DNA of 64,000 nucleotides from Scatophagus argus (GCF_020382885.2 NC_058493.1:28030999-28094998); one strand, 5' to 3'. Shown: positions 37,601 through 49,189, counted from the stretch's first letter. A program made the numbers and translations. The notes: generated from the letters alone by a model not told the origin.

Positions 37601-39784
37601 TGATCTACATTAAAGCAAATATGAGCATCAAACTGGATACTACAGAACATTAACTGGGACATCCCCACCACACAGCTGTAGTCTGTTTGTAACCCCATGA
37701 AACATGCTGCTGGGTCTGACTGCGCCTCAGTGCGCTCGTGTGAACAGCTCAGCGACGGCGTTCGGGACGTAACCAGAACTGACCTGGTCTGCCACTGGTC
37801 CTGGCTCTCCCCCTTCTCCCGAGGACAGTAGGAATACTCCTGGAATTCATTGGCAAACAGCACACAGTCGTGTCGGGGGTCTTTGAGGAGGCCTCGCAGA
37901 CGGTTGTACTGCCTAAACAAAAACACGTCCACAACAGCAAAAAACACTCAGAGTCCAGAAGGAAGAGAGAACTACGACAATGAATACAATAACTTAAAGG
38001 AACAGGTCCACGTACTTCACTTTCATGCTGAGACTTGGACAAGAAGATTGATAAAAATATAATTTACAATATTATAGACAACCATAAAATCACTGAAAAC
38101 AATAACTAATATTTTTTTCCTTATTTTTGGTATACAGAATTATCCACTTTCACAGTGGTACATCTCAATACATTATATCAGTGCAGTTCACTTCTGAAGC
38201 CTGCATTGATAGAAAAGCAAAGCTGCAAAGAAACTCAGAGGTCATCACACACACACACACTGTGTGGGCTCCTTGTGTGTGAACGGAAAACTGCAATTAC
38301 TGACACAGTATGGCATCAGCATATGATCTACCAGCTATGTCTACCTAACATTATCAAATGTGAAGCTTCATCATATTAATGATGCCACATTTGAGAAAGG
38401 CAGCGTAAGCAGAAATCAAAACCAGAGGCCATGCGGGACTCCTTATTTACAGTGTTCATCAAGTTTGTCAAAAGCACTCCAGTGTGTTTGTGAGGGTGAG
38501 ATATTGCAAGTCACAGGCCAGATCTCATTTAGCTTCGTCAGCAGAGCTGTTATAATGAGGTTGACCCCCACCCACTTGATACACACTCAGGCAGGTAGGT
38601 TCGCATTAGAGGAGGGAGGAACAGAAGGTCTTGACCACAGGACCTGTCCTGTTGCCTTCAGGGTAGAAACATAAGAGTGTTCATGTGTTTCTTTTGATAT
38701 ATGATAACATGCGTCTACATGAAAGTCTTACAGGACTCACAGCGATTTCCCACACAGGACCAAACCAGGACTGAACACACAGTGCGTCTGTCCAACATGC
38801 CGATGTGAGCGTACCTGCGTCCTTTGGTGTGCTGCACAGCCTGGCAGGCGGTCTGGGTGAAGACGATGCCCTGCAGCTCTCTGAACTCCAAAATCTCCAG
38901 ATAGTCGACCACCACTCCAACATCAGGTACCACGTAGTGGGTCAAATCCCCCGGCAGCACCTTGCCGTCTAGTCGGGATGCGTTAGATGGGTGAATTTCT
39001 GCCATTCTCTGATTTAATGTCAAACACTGTTTCAAGTTTCAATGTTTAACTAAAGAGATGAGCACAGGTTACTTCACCTTTACAACAGGAACACATTTGT
39101 TTTTCATAAACAGTCCAGAATCTTAGGAAAGACCCTGACCCTGATAAAATCACAGTTATAAACTAATGTCATACGCCTCTTTAAACAGCTCCTGAGGTGT
39201 GTTTTTGACTGCTACATGGACAGGGAAACTGGGCTCTTCATCACTTAGTTTGGACATTTCTAAATCAAGCCGGACACGAGTTTACAGGAAATATTATTAA
39301 CTCAACATATGTGTGACTGCAAACGGTGTCCTGCATCTCATTTCCTCCTCCCATGTCTCTGCTGTCAGTGAACCTCCCGTCAGTCTGTCTACACTGACTG
39401 GATTTTCACTGATTTAAAAGCTGGTGAGAAGTGACAGCTTCGCTATGATGCATTTGAGCTAACTGAACAAGTTCTGCGTAAATGTCGTTAGTTTCATGAC
39501 TAAATGAAGCTAGCTAGTTTAGCTTGGTAAACCCAAAGCCACTGCCTGGTCTATTTTCGCGCTCCTAGTTGTGCTATTAGCTGCAGATTATGTTTGTTTG
39601 GAAGTCCATTGTAGTTTTCTGCGTGTGTCAGCTTTAGTTTTGACCTGACTTTACCGTTGTCACAGCCCGCCTGACACAGCGAGCTGTAGCAGGGGACCTG
39701 CGCTCTCAGATAATGTTCCCGGACCACACGGACCTTCCTGCCCCGGCAGCTCTTCAGATGCAGAACCTTCTCCGTCTTAATCAT
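24948..39784 (-). CDS. dis3l: DIS3-like exonuclease 1 (DIS3L), complete, 18 exons, 1048 aa
   Basis: Catalytic 3'-to-5' exoribonuclease subunit of the cytoplasmic RNA exosome, active in mRNA turnover. The exons join without a frame break from the ATG at 39784 to the TAG at 24950-24948; the CDS totals 3147 bases, against 1054 aa for human DIS3L. Domain order: Cys-rich CR3 motif (C32, C37, C41), PIN domain (about 44-190), two cold-shock OB folds (about 225-430), RNB nuclease domain (about 465-815) and S1 domain (about 855-955). The RNB active-site motif [12 protein letters not shown] supplies Asp 470, 476, 478 and 479. It is DIS3L rather than DIS3 or DIS3L2: the N-terminus (REHYLR, then VPCYSSLC), QTACQAVQH and [17 protein letters not shown] all follow DIS3L. 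The introns carry much transposon debris, but the coding frame is intact. Confidence 0.96.
25430..25680 (+). repeat. Dispersed repeat fragment in dis3l intron 17
   Basis: The words gactgtataaaaatggac, gccccctggtggctggctgc and tcctccatgttag belong to a short interspersed repeat I recognise from fish introns. No second good copy is seen here. The rest of this intron (25272-26007) holds nothing recognisable. Confidence 0.45.
26690..29546 (-). CDS. dis3l: dis3l exons 10-16: RNB catalytic domain
   Basis: Exons 29296-29546, 28380-28472, 27976-28264, 27606-27841, 27187-27341, 26906-27084 and 26690-26835, covering residues 435-884. The magnesium-binding aspartates are in [12 protein letters not shown] at 468-479. 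Further RNB landmarks are [28 protein letters not shown]-like [35 protein letters not shown] and [20 protein letters not shown]. All key residues expected for exonuclease activity appear present. Confidence 0.95.
29547..31769 (-). other. dis3l intron 9, with a dispersed repeat
   Basis: Carries copy 1 of the 0.65-kb repeat at 29641-30290. The rest, including a T-rich stretch near 30677-30690 and frames up to 161 codons, has no recognisable motif. Other dis3l introns over 300 bases without further features are 25272-26007, 26180-26689, 28473-29295 and 32322-32930; I see no genes in them. Confidence 0.6.
29641..30290 (+). repeat. Unclassified 0.65-kb dispersed repeat, copy 1
   Basis: Nearly collinear with 40517-41178. 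Shared words include cagaattgaaaagaaag, gctagcattctgctaa, taacttaaatcatcat, gtgtgaaaccaaaatggcga and tattttgg followed by a gctac word. No transposase, terminal repeat or RNA promoter is apparent. It lies in dis3l intron 9. The 122-codon minus frame inside it is not shared as an open frame by the other copy. Confidence 0.85.
31770..33870 (-). CDS. dis3l: dis3l exons 5-9: linker and two cold-shock domains
   Basis: Exons 33703-33870, 33330-33402, 32931-33110, 32152-32321 and 31770-31931, covering residues 184-434. Recognisable blocks are [66 protein letters not shown] and [15 protein letters not shown], then [18 protein letters not shown]. These are OB-type RNA-binding folds that feed substrate to the nuclease. 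All donors are GT and all acceptors AG; phases carry 0, 1, 1, 0, 0. Confidence 0.95.
34155..34400 (-). repeat. Dispersed repeat family R2, copy 1
   Basis: Its reverse complement matches 58090-58290: cattcagcagcagaactcagg, agatctcacatg and gtcacagactgaactggtga occur in both in the same order. It lies just beyond the donor of dis3l exon 4. Confidence 0.85.
34471..39784 (-). CDS. dis3l: dis3l exons 1-4: CR3 motif and PIN domain
   Basis: Exons (high to low coordinate): 39655-39784, 38815-38968, 37784-37912 and 34471-34606, covering residues 1-183. The start is the only ATG that gives the family N-terminus. PIN-domain acidic positions by eye: Asp59 (VVPDV) is kept. The position equal to the catalytic Glu of DIS3 is Ala87 (QTACQAV), and a second DIS3 Asp is replaced before the RCVYSAAVW block. 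This matches the known loss of endonuclease activity in mammalian DIS3L. The acceptor of exon 4 directly follows a (TG)n run on the coding strand. Confidence 0.93.
34614..34647. repeat. (CA)n run; (UG)n in dis3l pre-mRNA at a 3' splice site
   Basis: An alternating CA run on plus, read as (TG)n on the dis3l strand. Only CTTGTAG separates it from the exon 4 start at 34606, so it takes the place of a normal pyrimidine tract. Confidence 0.93.
35390..35545 (-). repeat. Dispersed repeat family R2, copy 2 (5' part)
   Basis: Its reverse complement (caaagatgagctgattag, aatttggtgctcaaaggtc, actgcaacatttttagcc) matches 57970-58060. It represents the part of the family that precedes the portion present at 34155-34400. 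Confidence 0.75.
35701..36213 (-). mobile_element. Tc1-like non-autonomous element, copy D (best-preserved ends)
   Basis: It starts CACTATATAGACAAAAGTA, preceded by TA, and ends TTTTGTCTATATAGTG; the outer 16 bases or so of the terminal repeats match exactly. The second target-site TA reads TT. Its interior is the transposase C-terminal segment on the minus strand, with the same +1 frame shift, Glu-to-Gln change (NPIQHLW) and early stop as copies B and E. It lacks all sequence beyond the tcaggggcc junction, which B and E retain. Confidence 0.92.
36253..37445 (+). mobile_element. Second Tc1/mariner-family element with degraded transposase
   Basis: It starts with CAGTACTGTGCAAAAGTTTT after TA, the terminal sequence of another common fish Tc1-like family. 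The transposase region reads in pieces across frames: a helix-turn-helix-like block ([21 protein letters not shown] near 36682-36744), then [27 protein letters not shown] sequence near 36915-36985. A longer frame at 37066-37440 follows, with LWTDESKFE (first catalytic Asp) and [14 protein letters not shown] (second). The frame has shifts upstream and departs from the family at WPPQS, so the third catalytic acid and the right terminal repeat are missing. It is dead. Confidence 0.88.
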
Positions 39785-41950
39785 CTTCAGGACTCAGGAA
39801 TGAGCCATGTGCGGCTGCCTGCTCCTGTTATCCTGCTGAGAAGTTACAAAGCGGGAAGCGACGCTTGTAAACATTCACGCTAAACTTCAGGGAAGTGCGC
39901 GAGGCACGTCCTCTGACGTCATGACGTTCAAAGCGGCACCTCTCGCGCTGCATTCAGGTGCTGTTGGACGCGGAGTCATGCGTGACGATGTAACAATAAA
40001 GAGCTCAATTTAACGTAAGATAACAAAACACAGTGATTTGTAGTTTCAACTGATTATTCACTACTTTAATGTAATCTGCTAGTAGACCCCCAAAATCCTG
40101 CACACTGGAATTTATAGTTTATACAGGTCTGGTATCGCATCCAACACCTTACAGCCTGATGTAAGCAACTCCTATCTGTCTCTGGGAACTGTCAGTTTCA
40201 AGAAAAATGCGTACACACTGGGATGAATCCAAGAAAGATGTCAATAAAAACTTATAGTTAGGACCACAGGAAGCATTTGGAGTTCTGTATTGATGTTACA
40301 AAGTTGTCTGAAAATGATGTCATAAAAACTTCCATTATGTAATGAATGGAAGTTCATTGGAAAGACATCAGTCAGTGGTCAATAATGAACGTTACAAAGA
40401 TGTTCAAAAAAATCAGTCCAAAACGTTCATTCTGACTCTTTTGTTGAGGCTGGCGGGCCATAAAATAGGTTTTAAACCCTTAAATTAGATCTTAATCCCG
40501 TTGTACCGAAAAATGGCTGTAATTCACCTTGGGGGCATTAGGGAGTGAACAGAAGTAAATGTTAGCTAAGTGGCTAAAATAATTTTCACACCTACTTATA
40601 AACAACAAGGCTCAAATTTTATTTTAGTTTTTGCAAATATAGTATCGATTATATATCAGAATTGAAAAGAAAGCCCGTTCGCTTTTCTCAGATGCAGACG
40701 GTTTTGCTCATAAGGGGCTAGCATTCTGCTAACGGTTAAAGATGTCGGACTGTCAGCATTACATTACGGTAGGTTAACTTAAATCATCATTACGTGAACA
40801 TAACCCCAATATAGTTTCGGTTTATGTATTATACTCCTTAAATATGTTTCTAATGGTGGCTACAGCAGACATTAGAAGTGTGGTTAAAAGAAAACATTGG
40901 TGCTTAATTGATGTGTGAAACCAAAATGGCGAATGCCGTAAACTGACGCATAATGCCGCAAATACTTAAATAGTAATGCGGAAAATGTATTTCATTACAA
41001 AAAAACAGTGGATATATAATGTAATGGACCTATATCTATTGTCTCTCTTGTATTGAAAATACGTTGAAAATTGGCAGATTTTTTTTTTTTTTACACCTAA
41101 AAGTTATATTTTGGGGCTACAGCTCCACAAGCCACCATTCATTTTGGACTGCCTTCTGAGCAGTCCCCTACATAACGGGGATAAGTTGAAGAGAGTGGGA
41201 ATTCTTCCTATTAGAGTTTGTTTGCTATCAGGATAAACACTGCCCATTTCCAGTCAGTTATCTTCCAATTGTGGATACTCTGACCAGTGTGCCAAAAACA
41301 CCGTGGCTTCGTTTAAGACTGTCAACACAACAGCATGCACGCAAAGGGTTAGCGTGTATTGGCTATGCTACAGCATCAAGAAAAAGGAGGAAAGTTTAAA
41401 GAAAAAGAAAATGAAACAGAGAAAGGTGTCATCAACAGTAAATTGGCCAGTTTTGAAAGATATCAGCCGTCATATTTCTGGTGATAAATGGCTGACAGAT
41501 TACAACTGGAAAATGAGTGGTGACAGTGCCAGATAATGAAAACTGGTACGCTAACCTCCAAAATGAGGGCACCTGTCCAGAATGCTCTGCGGTTCAAATT
41601 CCTTGTGAAGAAGGCTGGCTAAGGTGACAAACGGACAGATGGGACTATTACCTCAGCAGCTGGCACACCTGGCAAAGGCTAAAATGTAAGTAAATCAAAC
41701 TTGAATTCAGCGGGTGTATGATAAAATCACGGCTATGCTGCTCTGAACTCCTTTGCTAGCATGCTAGCAACAGCAAGTTGATTAGCGAAATGCTCAGTCA
41801 GTGCTTTGTTTGCCTGTTTTTCCTGTCCCTTGTTGCTCAAAACAACGCAATTTTCAGCTATCAAGAGTTAAATTTATATTTACATGTCGGTCGTTTTATT
41901 TTTATACAATACCTATAAAAGTGAAACTCCATCAAAAACCGCCAGCTCTC
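39785..41950. other. Region upstream of dis3l
   Basis: It should hold the dis3l promoter and 5' UTR immediately after 39784. The first 200 bases are CpG-containing and lack an obvious TATA box. The interval 40517-41178 is copy 2 of the 0.65-kb repeat. The 41303-41536 frame (lysine-rich) shows no family resemblance. Confidence 0.5.
40517..41178 (+). repeat. Unclassified 0.65-kb dispersed repeat, copy 2
   Basis: Same order of shared words as the copy at 29641-30290, in the same orientation, with small indels and a local insertion near 40985-41070. It lies between dis3l and the candidate first exon at 42261. Confidence 0.85.
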
Positions 41951-42261
41951 AGCGGTTTTTTCCCCAAAGCGAAGAAGGCGGTGAGGTGGGGGTTACTCCT
42001 CTCGCTGCCTCTGCTGCTCTTTGGCTGCGCTCCGGAGAGAAGCCGCAGCGCAGCATCAGCAGAGAGGACAGACTGAGCTCAAGTTGCCAACTACATCATC
42101 ACGGACGCTGAGGACTTTACTCATGTTTCTAGATCTAAAAACGTGTTTTTACGAATAATTTCTCCCGTGTCATCTCCTAGGCCACTCTTCTAATAGTGTA
42201 TTTATTTGCCTATAGCCCACGAGAATGAACTTTATTTAGGACGCATCCCTCCCTCCTGCAG
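41950..42261 (+). other. Candidate first (non-coding) exon of a plus-strand gene, possibly megf11
   Basis: A GC-rich stretch (gctgcctctgctgctctttg, gcgctccggagagaag) ends in TGCAG|GTAAGC, with the donor at 42262. It diverges from dis3l, whose start lies 2.2 kb away on the other strand. In mammals MEGF11 lies head-to-head with DIS3L, so megf11 is the obvious candidate; this is inference from gene order, with no coding match. The left boundary is a guess. The segment could equally be an unrelated transcript. Confidence 0.35.
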
Positions 42262-45200
42262 GTAAGCTCTGAGGCTGTTATCGCGCATCCCGCCTTGTTT
42301 TCAGTTATTTTGCGCACACATGTGATCAGTTTAGGAGTAAATCAATTAAAAATGTTACTAATCTGACACAGAGGGATTCATGAGTTTCTAATCTTGTCAC
42401 CGCACTCGTGTAGGCTGATTTTAAATCTTGTGTCGGTTGAATATTCTCCCTGTACTCCTGTCAGCGCTGCTGCTGTTATTGTAGTTTGTCCTGCTGAAGT
42501 TGATCTCAGGATTGTAATTGCATGACTTTTTATCAACGCTGTGGTCGTTTTGCACCAAACGGATGCAAGTCGAGTCCGTGCAGTGTGACATTTTGAAATA
42601 AGCTGCGTGCCTTTAAAATGAGTAACAATGGAAATTAGTGTAAGGAAAGTAAACATGAGCGGTGTATCCTGTGAAGAGGGATTTTAACATCGCCTGTCCT
42701 CTTATTCAGCAGTCGTGTTGTTTGTCTGGGTGTTTACATCACTGAGTGTTCGAGGCTGGCGCAGAAAGTTTCTCCAGCAGCTCTTTTTTATTTGTTCTTT
42801 CTTACCACGCAGTGACTTTGGTGTTTTTCTTTATTTACTGCAGTCTGACTTGTTCTCAGTCTCCTCACTTTGTGGTGCGGGTCTCGGGTCCCTGAGCTCT
42901 GCTGGTTTTTGTTCCAGTCGTCCGCTGGGTGGAATCAATCAGCTGTAATCACGTAGCTGGAATAAAAAACGAGCTGCGACCTGAACTGAAAACCCGCAGA
43001 GGACTGGAGACCACCGAGACAGCTGCAAGGCTGGACTCGCAAGGATGTGGTGTTTATCAGAGGGGTCAGGACGATCGCGGTGTCAGCACTAGATGGCGAT
43101 GTTGAGCAAGGCACCTGTGAGCTTCCAGCAGGTGTGCAGGACCGCTCACACATCCAGGTGTGCAGGTTTCAGGTCACTTCTCTTTGGGGACCAGAATCAT
43201 CGGTTGACGTAGGCTGAATGTTCAGAATATCAGCGTTGAAGCAGGGGGACAGGAAGCTGGCAGGACCTCATGGGAGGTGCACTTTGCTTCCTGCTTTGTG
43301 TTCTCCCCAGCAGCTCAGCTGAACGTGCTGTGCAATACGTCACAGAGACGTTTGTCACAAATGTGCCCTGGCAATAATAGTAATGCAGCTTTTGACGACT
43401 CCTGAGCTCTTACCTTAATTAAATGTGTTTTACTTCTTAAGATGATGATGATGCTGTGTGGGTGGCTGAGGCGGTGCTGCTTCTGGTGGGTCAAGAGTCC
43501 CTCCAGGAACGCAAGTTTGCCAGGAGTGCAGGAGAGAGCTGCACTCCTGCACTCCTGCACTGCCAGACAAAGAAGCTGCACTTACTTCACAGCACCTGAG
43601 ACGGATGCAGATGCTGGCGGCTGTCATCCAGATGAATCCTTTTCTGTGATTTCAAATGCTCATATGGTGCAAAATGTGGATCTGAGACACTTTGAAACAC
43701 ATTTCGTGCTAGTTTTAAATGTTTGATACTTGAATCTGAGCGCAGATTTGATGTTTAAGTTGATATCGAGTTGATGTGATTCGAGGCTGTTGGCTGTTGG
43801 AGAAAATTAAGACTGAAAATCAAAATGTTCAGCCACTGTTTTGGGAAAAAAAAGGAGGAATCAATGATGGTTAAGAGAGCCTTCAGTATTTCAGCTAATC
43901 AGTTGTGGCTGCAGCAGTAAGATCCATTAAATGAGAATTTATTCTCAGGTCCACGTGAAAACACTTCGACTCCGTGGACCTCGTCTTAATAAGTGTTCCC
44001 TTCTCGCGCCTGCACTGCTGGTTTAGCCTGTTAATGGTAAACATAATTCCAGTCGCTGTTTAAAGCATAACAGGCCGTCGAGGGCAGAGTATTGAAGTGT
44101 GTCGCCTGCAGAAAACAGTTCCTCCAGGCCGGCTGCCCTCCCGTGCATACAAACCAAACCGCGCTGCTCTTTGCAGCCACGGAGGCGTTAAACACCTGAC
44201 TGGGTGCAGAATGCAGAGGGAATACTGGGCTCTTGTGAAGCATGTGGAAGGATGTGTTTGTCCCTGAAATTCAAAGATGTTCGTGCAGTGTGTTTGGAAA
44301 TGCTGTTTGTCAGTCTGTCGACACATTAAACCAGACTTTCCATTTCCATTCCTATTTCAGGCCAAAATGCTATTCATATTTATGCTCATTTTGGAGAAAA
44401 CGTCTGCCTGAAGCACATCAGGCAATATTTGCAAATGATAAACGATTCTGGGTATATAAAAAATGAAAATCTGTTACACACAAATGACTGGAATGGAGAT
44501 TCAGACTTGAAGCTGCGTTGTGGCCCACCTTCATACCAACAGCCAAGTTTTCATTACTTGATTTTATTTTGAAAGCAAGTTAATTTGTGTCTTGGGATGT
44601 TGTGTTTAGGTGTCACAGAAATGTTGTAACCTGATAATTCACGCACAGCCCCTTATGAGCAAACTCTAATATGACTTACCAACTCGACATTGTGTGTTCA
44701 GCAGATAATGACGCTGTTAAACACTGAGCTCGTCAAACGGCTGGAGGCTGATTGATTTCACCGTGTGAAACTGTTCGTCTGTCTCAGTCTGGACAGACAC
44801 GAGCCTCGGCGACGGACGCCACCGCGTTTCCAGTCTGCTGAACCCTTTCGACTGGGACTCGTCCACGTCCTGTCAGATCAATACGTGTGATCACTGTTGA
44901 TAAATGGGAGAACGCTGGCTGTTGCTTCTCAAGGACGTGTTGTATTGGAGCCCCGGCGCCTGTGGCTTCCTGCCTTTACATTAGCGAGTGTGTAAAGCCT
45001 GAACCTCTCGTGCTGCATTAGCACACAAAATTATTACGAAGCAGCTTCAGGATGTGAGGAGGGGAAAGTCATAATGAAGTGTCGTGTTTTCACTGGGTTC
45101 TAACCAAACCGCTCGTCTGCGTGCATTTGCTTTGTTTCTCGCATTAGAAGCAGAGATGAAAATCAAGCTCTTTGTTTATGGTGCTCCGCAGTGTGAGGAA

Positions 45201-46884
45201 TGAATTATGGAGAGACTTTGTGGAGAAGTTTGAGCCCTGCTCTCTCTCTCTCTCTCGTTCTCAGGATGAGGCAATGGCACAACATCAGTCATGAAATTCA
45301 AATGGCTCATAAGGTGGAGGTAGAAGGGAGAAACCATTAAGGCCAGCAGCCCATCGGCTCTCAGCGTCTTATTCATCCTGCAACAAAGGCAGAGCGGAGG
45401 AGGGAGAAAAGAGGGGGAAGGAAAAGCAACATAAAAGACTTTTAAGTGGTTCTGCCTGGTGGGTACTGTGGAGTGGACAGGAGGGAGGGTGATGGAGCTG
45501 ACCATTACAAAACATCATGAATGCTCTCCTCAGGGCAAATGGATGAGTAACACATTACACAGAAAAACACAGTCGGGGCGTCCGCATGTTGTCGCTGCGC
45601 AGACGCACAAAGTGCGTGCGTGTCACGCAGGGTCACGTGTTGGTTTTAAGCCTCTACGTTTGAGCATGACACCATGTGACCTAAGATCACAGCCTTCGCC
45701 ATAACACAGGTAGAATTTATCAGGTGGTCGAAGGCAGTCGGCTGGTACGGAGGACTGCGGCCGCCTCAAAGAGTCAAAGTCCGACGGATAAATGGCTCGT
45801 TAAATAAATGAATGTGCCATGAAGAAAAGATAAACGACAGCTTAGTCTTTTGCAGAAATGCACAAAGAAAAGTAAACATAGGAATAAACAAATGTGAGGA
45901 AATAAACAAGGGGGAAATGTAAAGGGAAAATCATACAAAAATAAATACATTTAAATGACAAATTAATACATAAAACTGAAAATGAAATGGAAAATTAATA
46001 AATATAAAGGGAGATTAATACAAAGCTAAAAACATAAGCAAATTAAAACTGAAATGCCAGATTATGTCAAGTTTATAAATTGACGATTGCCTACATTTAT
46101 TTTCTATATTGTTTTTGGTGCATTTAAAATGTTTTGATTCATTTATTTTGGATTTTGGCAGTTTTTGGTGGGTCTTCCACAGTTTGAGCAGTGTGGCAGG
46201 AAGTCATGATGCGTTCACGGTGAAACGGGAGTTTACATGTGATTTAGATGTTAGAACTTCAGCACCTCTGCAGTAGAAACACAAGGAGATGTTTAACTGT
46301 GGAGACGTTTAAAGGACAAATCAGAGCAATTTTTCCCTTCAGTGTCAAAACTAAAACTTAAAGTTTTGCCTCTTACACATGTTTCCTTGTGTAAATGATT
46401 CTTACTCACCAAAAGTGTTGCAGTTGGTCCAGTTGATCACCTTGTTTTTGTTAAAGAGTAAAAAGCTTTTTGTTTTGCTCCGGGAGACGTCTCACTCTGA
46501 CATCTCTCGAGATCTGCACGAGGGAACAAGCAGCAGCATCTCAGCTCTCGTGACGCTTCAGAGTGAGACTTCCGTTTGCTGCCGGATGCGGTCAGCTTTG
46601 TTTTCTGTTAACCATGACCACCATTTTGCACTAACCTTTACCAGACTGTAACCTTAATGGTGGCAACGGATCTTCAAACTGGACGAACTCGTCAGCTGTC
46701 CTGGAAATGAATTTTCTGAATACGTTTGAGGTGGCAAACAGGCCGCACAGCTGCAGATGATTGGTTTACCCAAATCACCCCAAAATGCATTAACTCTAAT
46801 GATAACTGGAGACTGTTTCTCTGCTCGAAATGATGAGGACTGTTCAGGACGGGCTCTGACATTCACTGCAGGAGTAGAAAATAA

Positions 46885-47060
46885 CAATAAATAAATAAGT
46901 ACATTTTCTCAAGCACCTAAAAACTCTTTCGAGGTACTTGTATTTGACTTGAGTCTTTCCATTTCCCACTACTTTATACTTCCACTCCAGTACACTTATT
47001 TGATAGCTTTACGTGCTACTTCTCAGATGTCGTTTAACAAAAGAAAATGTGATCAACACA
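46885..47060 (+). repeat. Teleost 'agtaaaagtac' dispersed repeat, copy 2
   Basis: The words aagtacattttctcaag, gaggtacttgtatttgac, ccactactttatacttcca and cacttatttgatagcttta follow the order of a very common fish repeat. The copy at 56500-56675 has the opposite orientation. A short ttaatgatcccggagagg-type tail follows at 47080-47110. Confidence 0.6.
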
Positions 47061-49189
47061 TCAGATAATAGGAATAAAACTTTAATGATCCCGGAGAGGA
47101 AATTCAAAAGCTACCCTGCAGATCAGCTGAGTGAGTTGATTCAGCTGGAGAAGTCGTGTGGACGTTGTTGGACTGTTGACTCATGCTGAAGGTGTGACAG
47201 GTGACAGGTGAGCAGCACGGTGAGGTGACTATCACGAGCCTTTGCTGTGGTTTGGTGGAACATAATGTGACCGAGTGCAGCTTTAAGGCTCATCTTAAAA
47301 CTGTCACGTCCAGGTGTCAGGAGCTCGTTTTCGTCCCGTTTTTCTTTCAGTCCAGTTGCTAAGCAGTGAGCTCGACTGTGCTGTCGATCTTCTGAGATTT
47401 GACTTCTTCCTGATAACAGTCAGTGAAACCGTACTTTAAGAGCACGTCTGTTGTGCGCCTCACAGTAGATGGGAAAAAGCGACTGATGCAAGCAGAAAGA
47501 ATGAGGCAAAAGCTAAAATAGAATAAGAGACATTTAACAAAAAAATGCACCCACTGATGTGCTTGTGAACAAGATAACAAAGTAAAATTCATTTCTGTTT
47601 AACCAATCAAAGCAGAAAGTAAATCAGAGGTTGAACTTTTCATTCTGTTAGTCTGTGAGTTCTGGCAAGGCTGAAAAATGTAATAACTTCCTCTCACAAA
47701 AGACGCTCCACCATCCACTCCATTATTTTCATGCTGTTTCATTAATAAGGTCTGCAGTTCGTGTCTGGCTTTTCTGTCAGTCCTAAAAACAATCAAATAA
47801 AAAGCAATTCTTGCACGTTCGGCGTGAAGTGTAAAAAGCATTTTATCGTAGATTGTAGGGTGGTTTCAGTCAGCCAAATCAAGTTGCATATCTGAGCGTT
47901 GCATTAATCATAGTGACCAAAAAGTCTGAAATGATGCCAGCTGGGACTTTGTGTGAGATCTTTCTGTGGCATTTCCCACTGCATCCATTAGACACGAGAG
48001 CCTGGAGACGGACAATCCGACTCATTATGCTCCTCGTTATAAGTAATGACCTTGCCTGCTCCGGGAGACGAGTGGAACCAAATTACAGCAGCGATCACCC
48101 CGTGACACCACACAGCTACTGGTGCCGAGCGAGGGAAGCATCCAGTTCTGCTGTTGCACTTGTTTCTGACTTTACCTCAGCGTGTGGCGAGCTCTCGTCA
48201 GCGTCCTGTGAGAGGAAACACAAGCTGAATAGCCTCTCCATCTTCAGTGTTTAGTTGCTTTCTCTCCTCAGATCTTTGCCTTCAGATGAAGCTGTCATCT
48301 TCCAGCTAACCAGCTTTGACAGCTTCCCTCACAGAAGACCCCGAGAGCTGAAAGCATTACAGTGGATTATACTAAGTCCAGCAGAGCACAGCTAGACGTT
48401 CTCATTGTGAGGCGATCTGCCTTCTTTCCTGACAGTCTGCACAGAGTCTCTATGGGGACGCTTACTGACCACGCTGTGACAGCTGCCAAACAAACCAACC
48501 TGCTGGGTACGCCGCTCGGCTTATGGACGTTTTGATAGAGCAACATAAACTGAATGGAATCCTGATGCTGCTCAGGTATCATTGAGCCTCCAGTCTGACT
48601 GAAAAATAAGTACAGCTTTTCAGAGCTCTGGGTAGTTAGAGCCCAAACAGGATTAACCCACCAGGGGGGTCCTGGAGCAGCGAAAGACCCTCAAGGCCAC
48701 AAAAACCAGAGGATGTCTTGGTTTGGGTTTTTAGTTATTTCCTGTTTTACTCTGTAGCTCACTCCCCTCATGTGACAAGGCATCACTTGTGTAGGACTAG
48801 AAACTCACAATTCAGGACTTGGGACTTGTCAGTCTTGACTTGAGACCTTCAGACTGAAGACAACAGACCCACAAAAATGCATTTTTCTCTTTAAACTTGT
48901 AAAACATTTTCAAAACGACGTTAATACATTTTGCACATTCACCAGCTGCAGTTGGTCAAATCAGGTGACAAACCCAAACTCCAGGTATACACTGGGTCCT
49001 CTACAACACACGTGGAGGACTTTGTTCCTGTAGCAGCACCGAAAGCACTCAAAGTGTTCATCTCACATTCTCACTGTCAATAAAAAGGTAAAAACTCATC
49101 ATGTAAAAACAAAACTGTCACCAAGAGAGGAGTGATTTACTTTCATATAATAGAACAGTAGTAGTGCGAGAACCGAAGGCTTCATAGTA

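Larger units (their letters stand above)
34648..37783 (-). other. dis3l intron 3: transposon-rich intron
   Basis: A 3.2-kb intron (34607-37783) holding the (CA)n run, a fragment of repeat family R2 at 35390-35545, Tc1-like copy D (35701-36213) and a second Tc1-like element (36253-37445). No other gene is seen. Confidence 0.8.
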
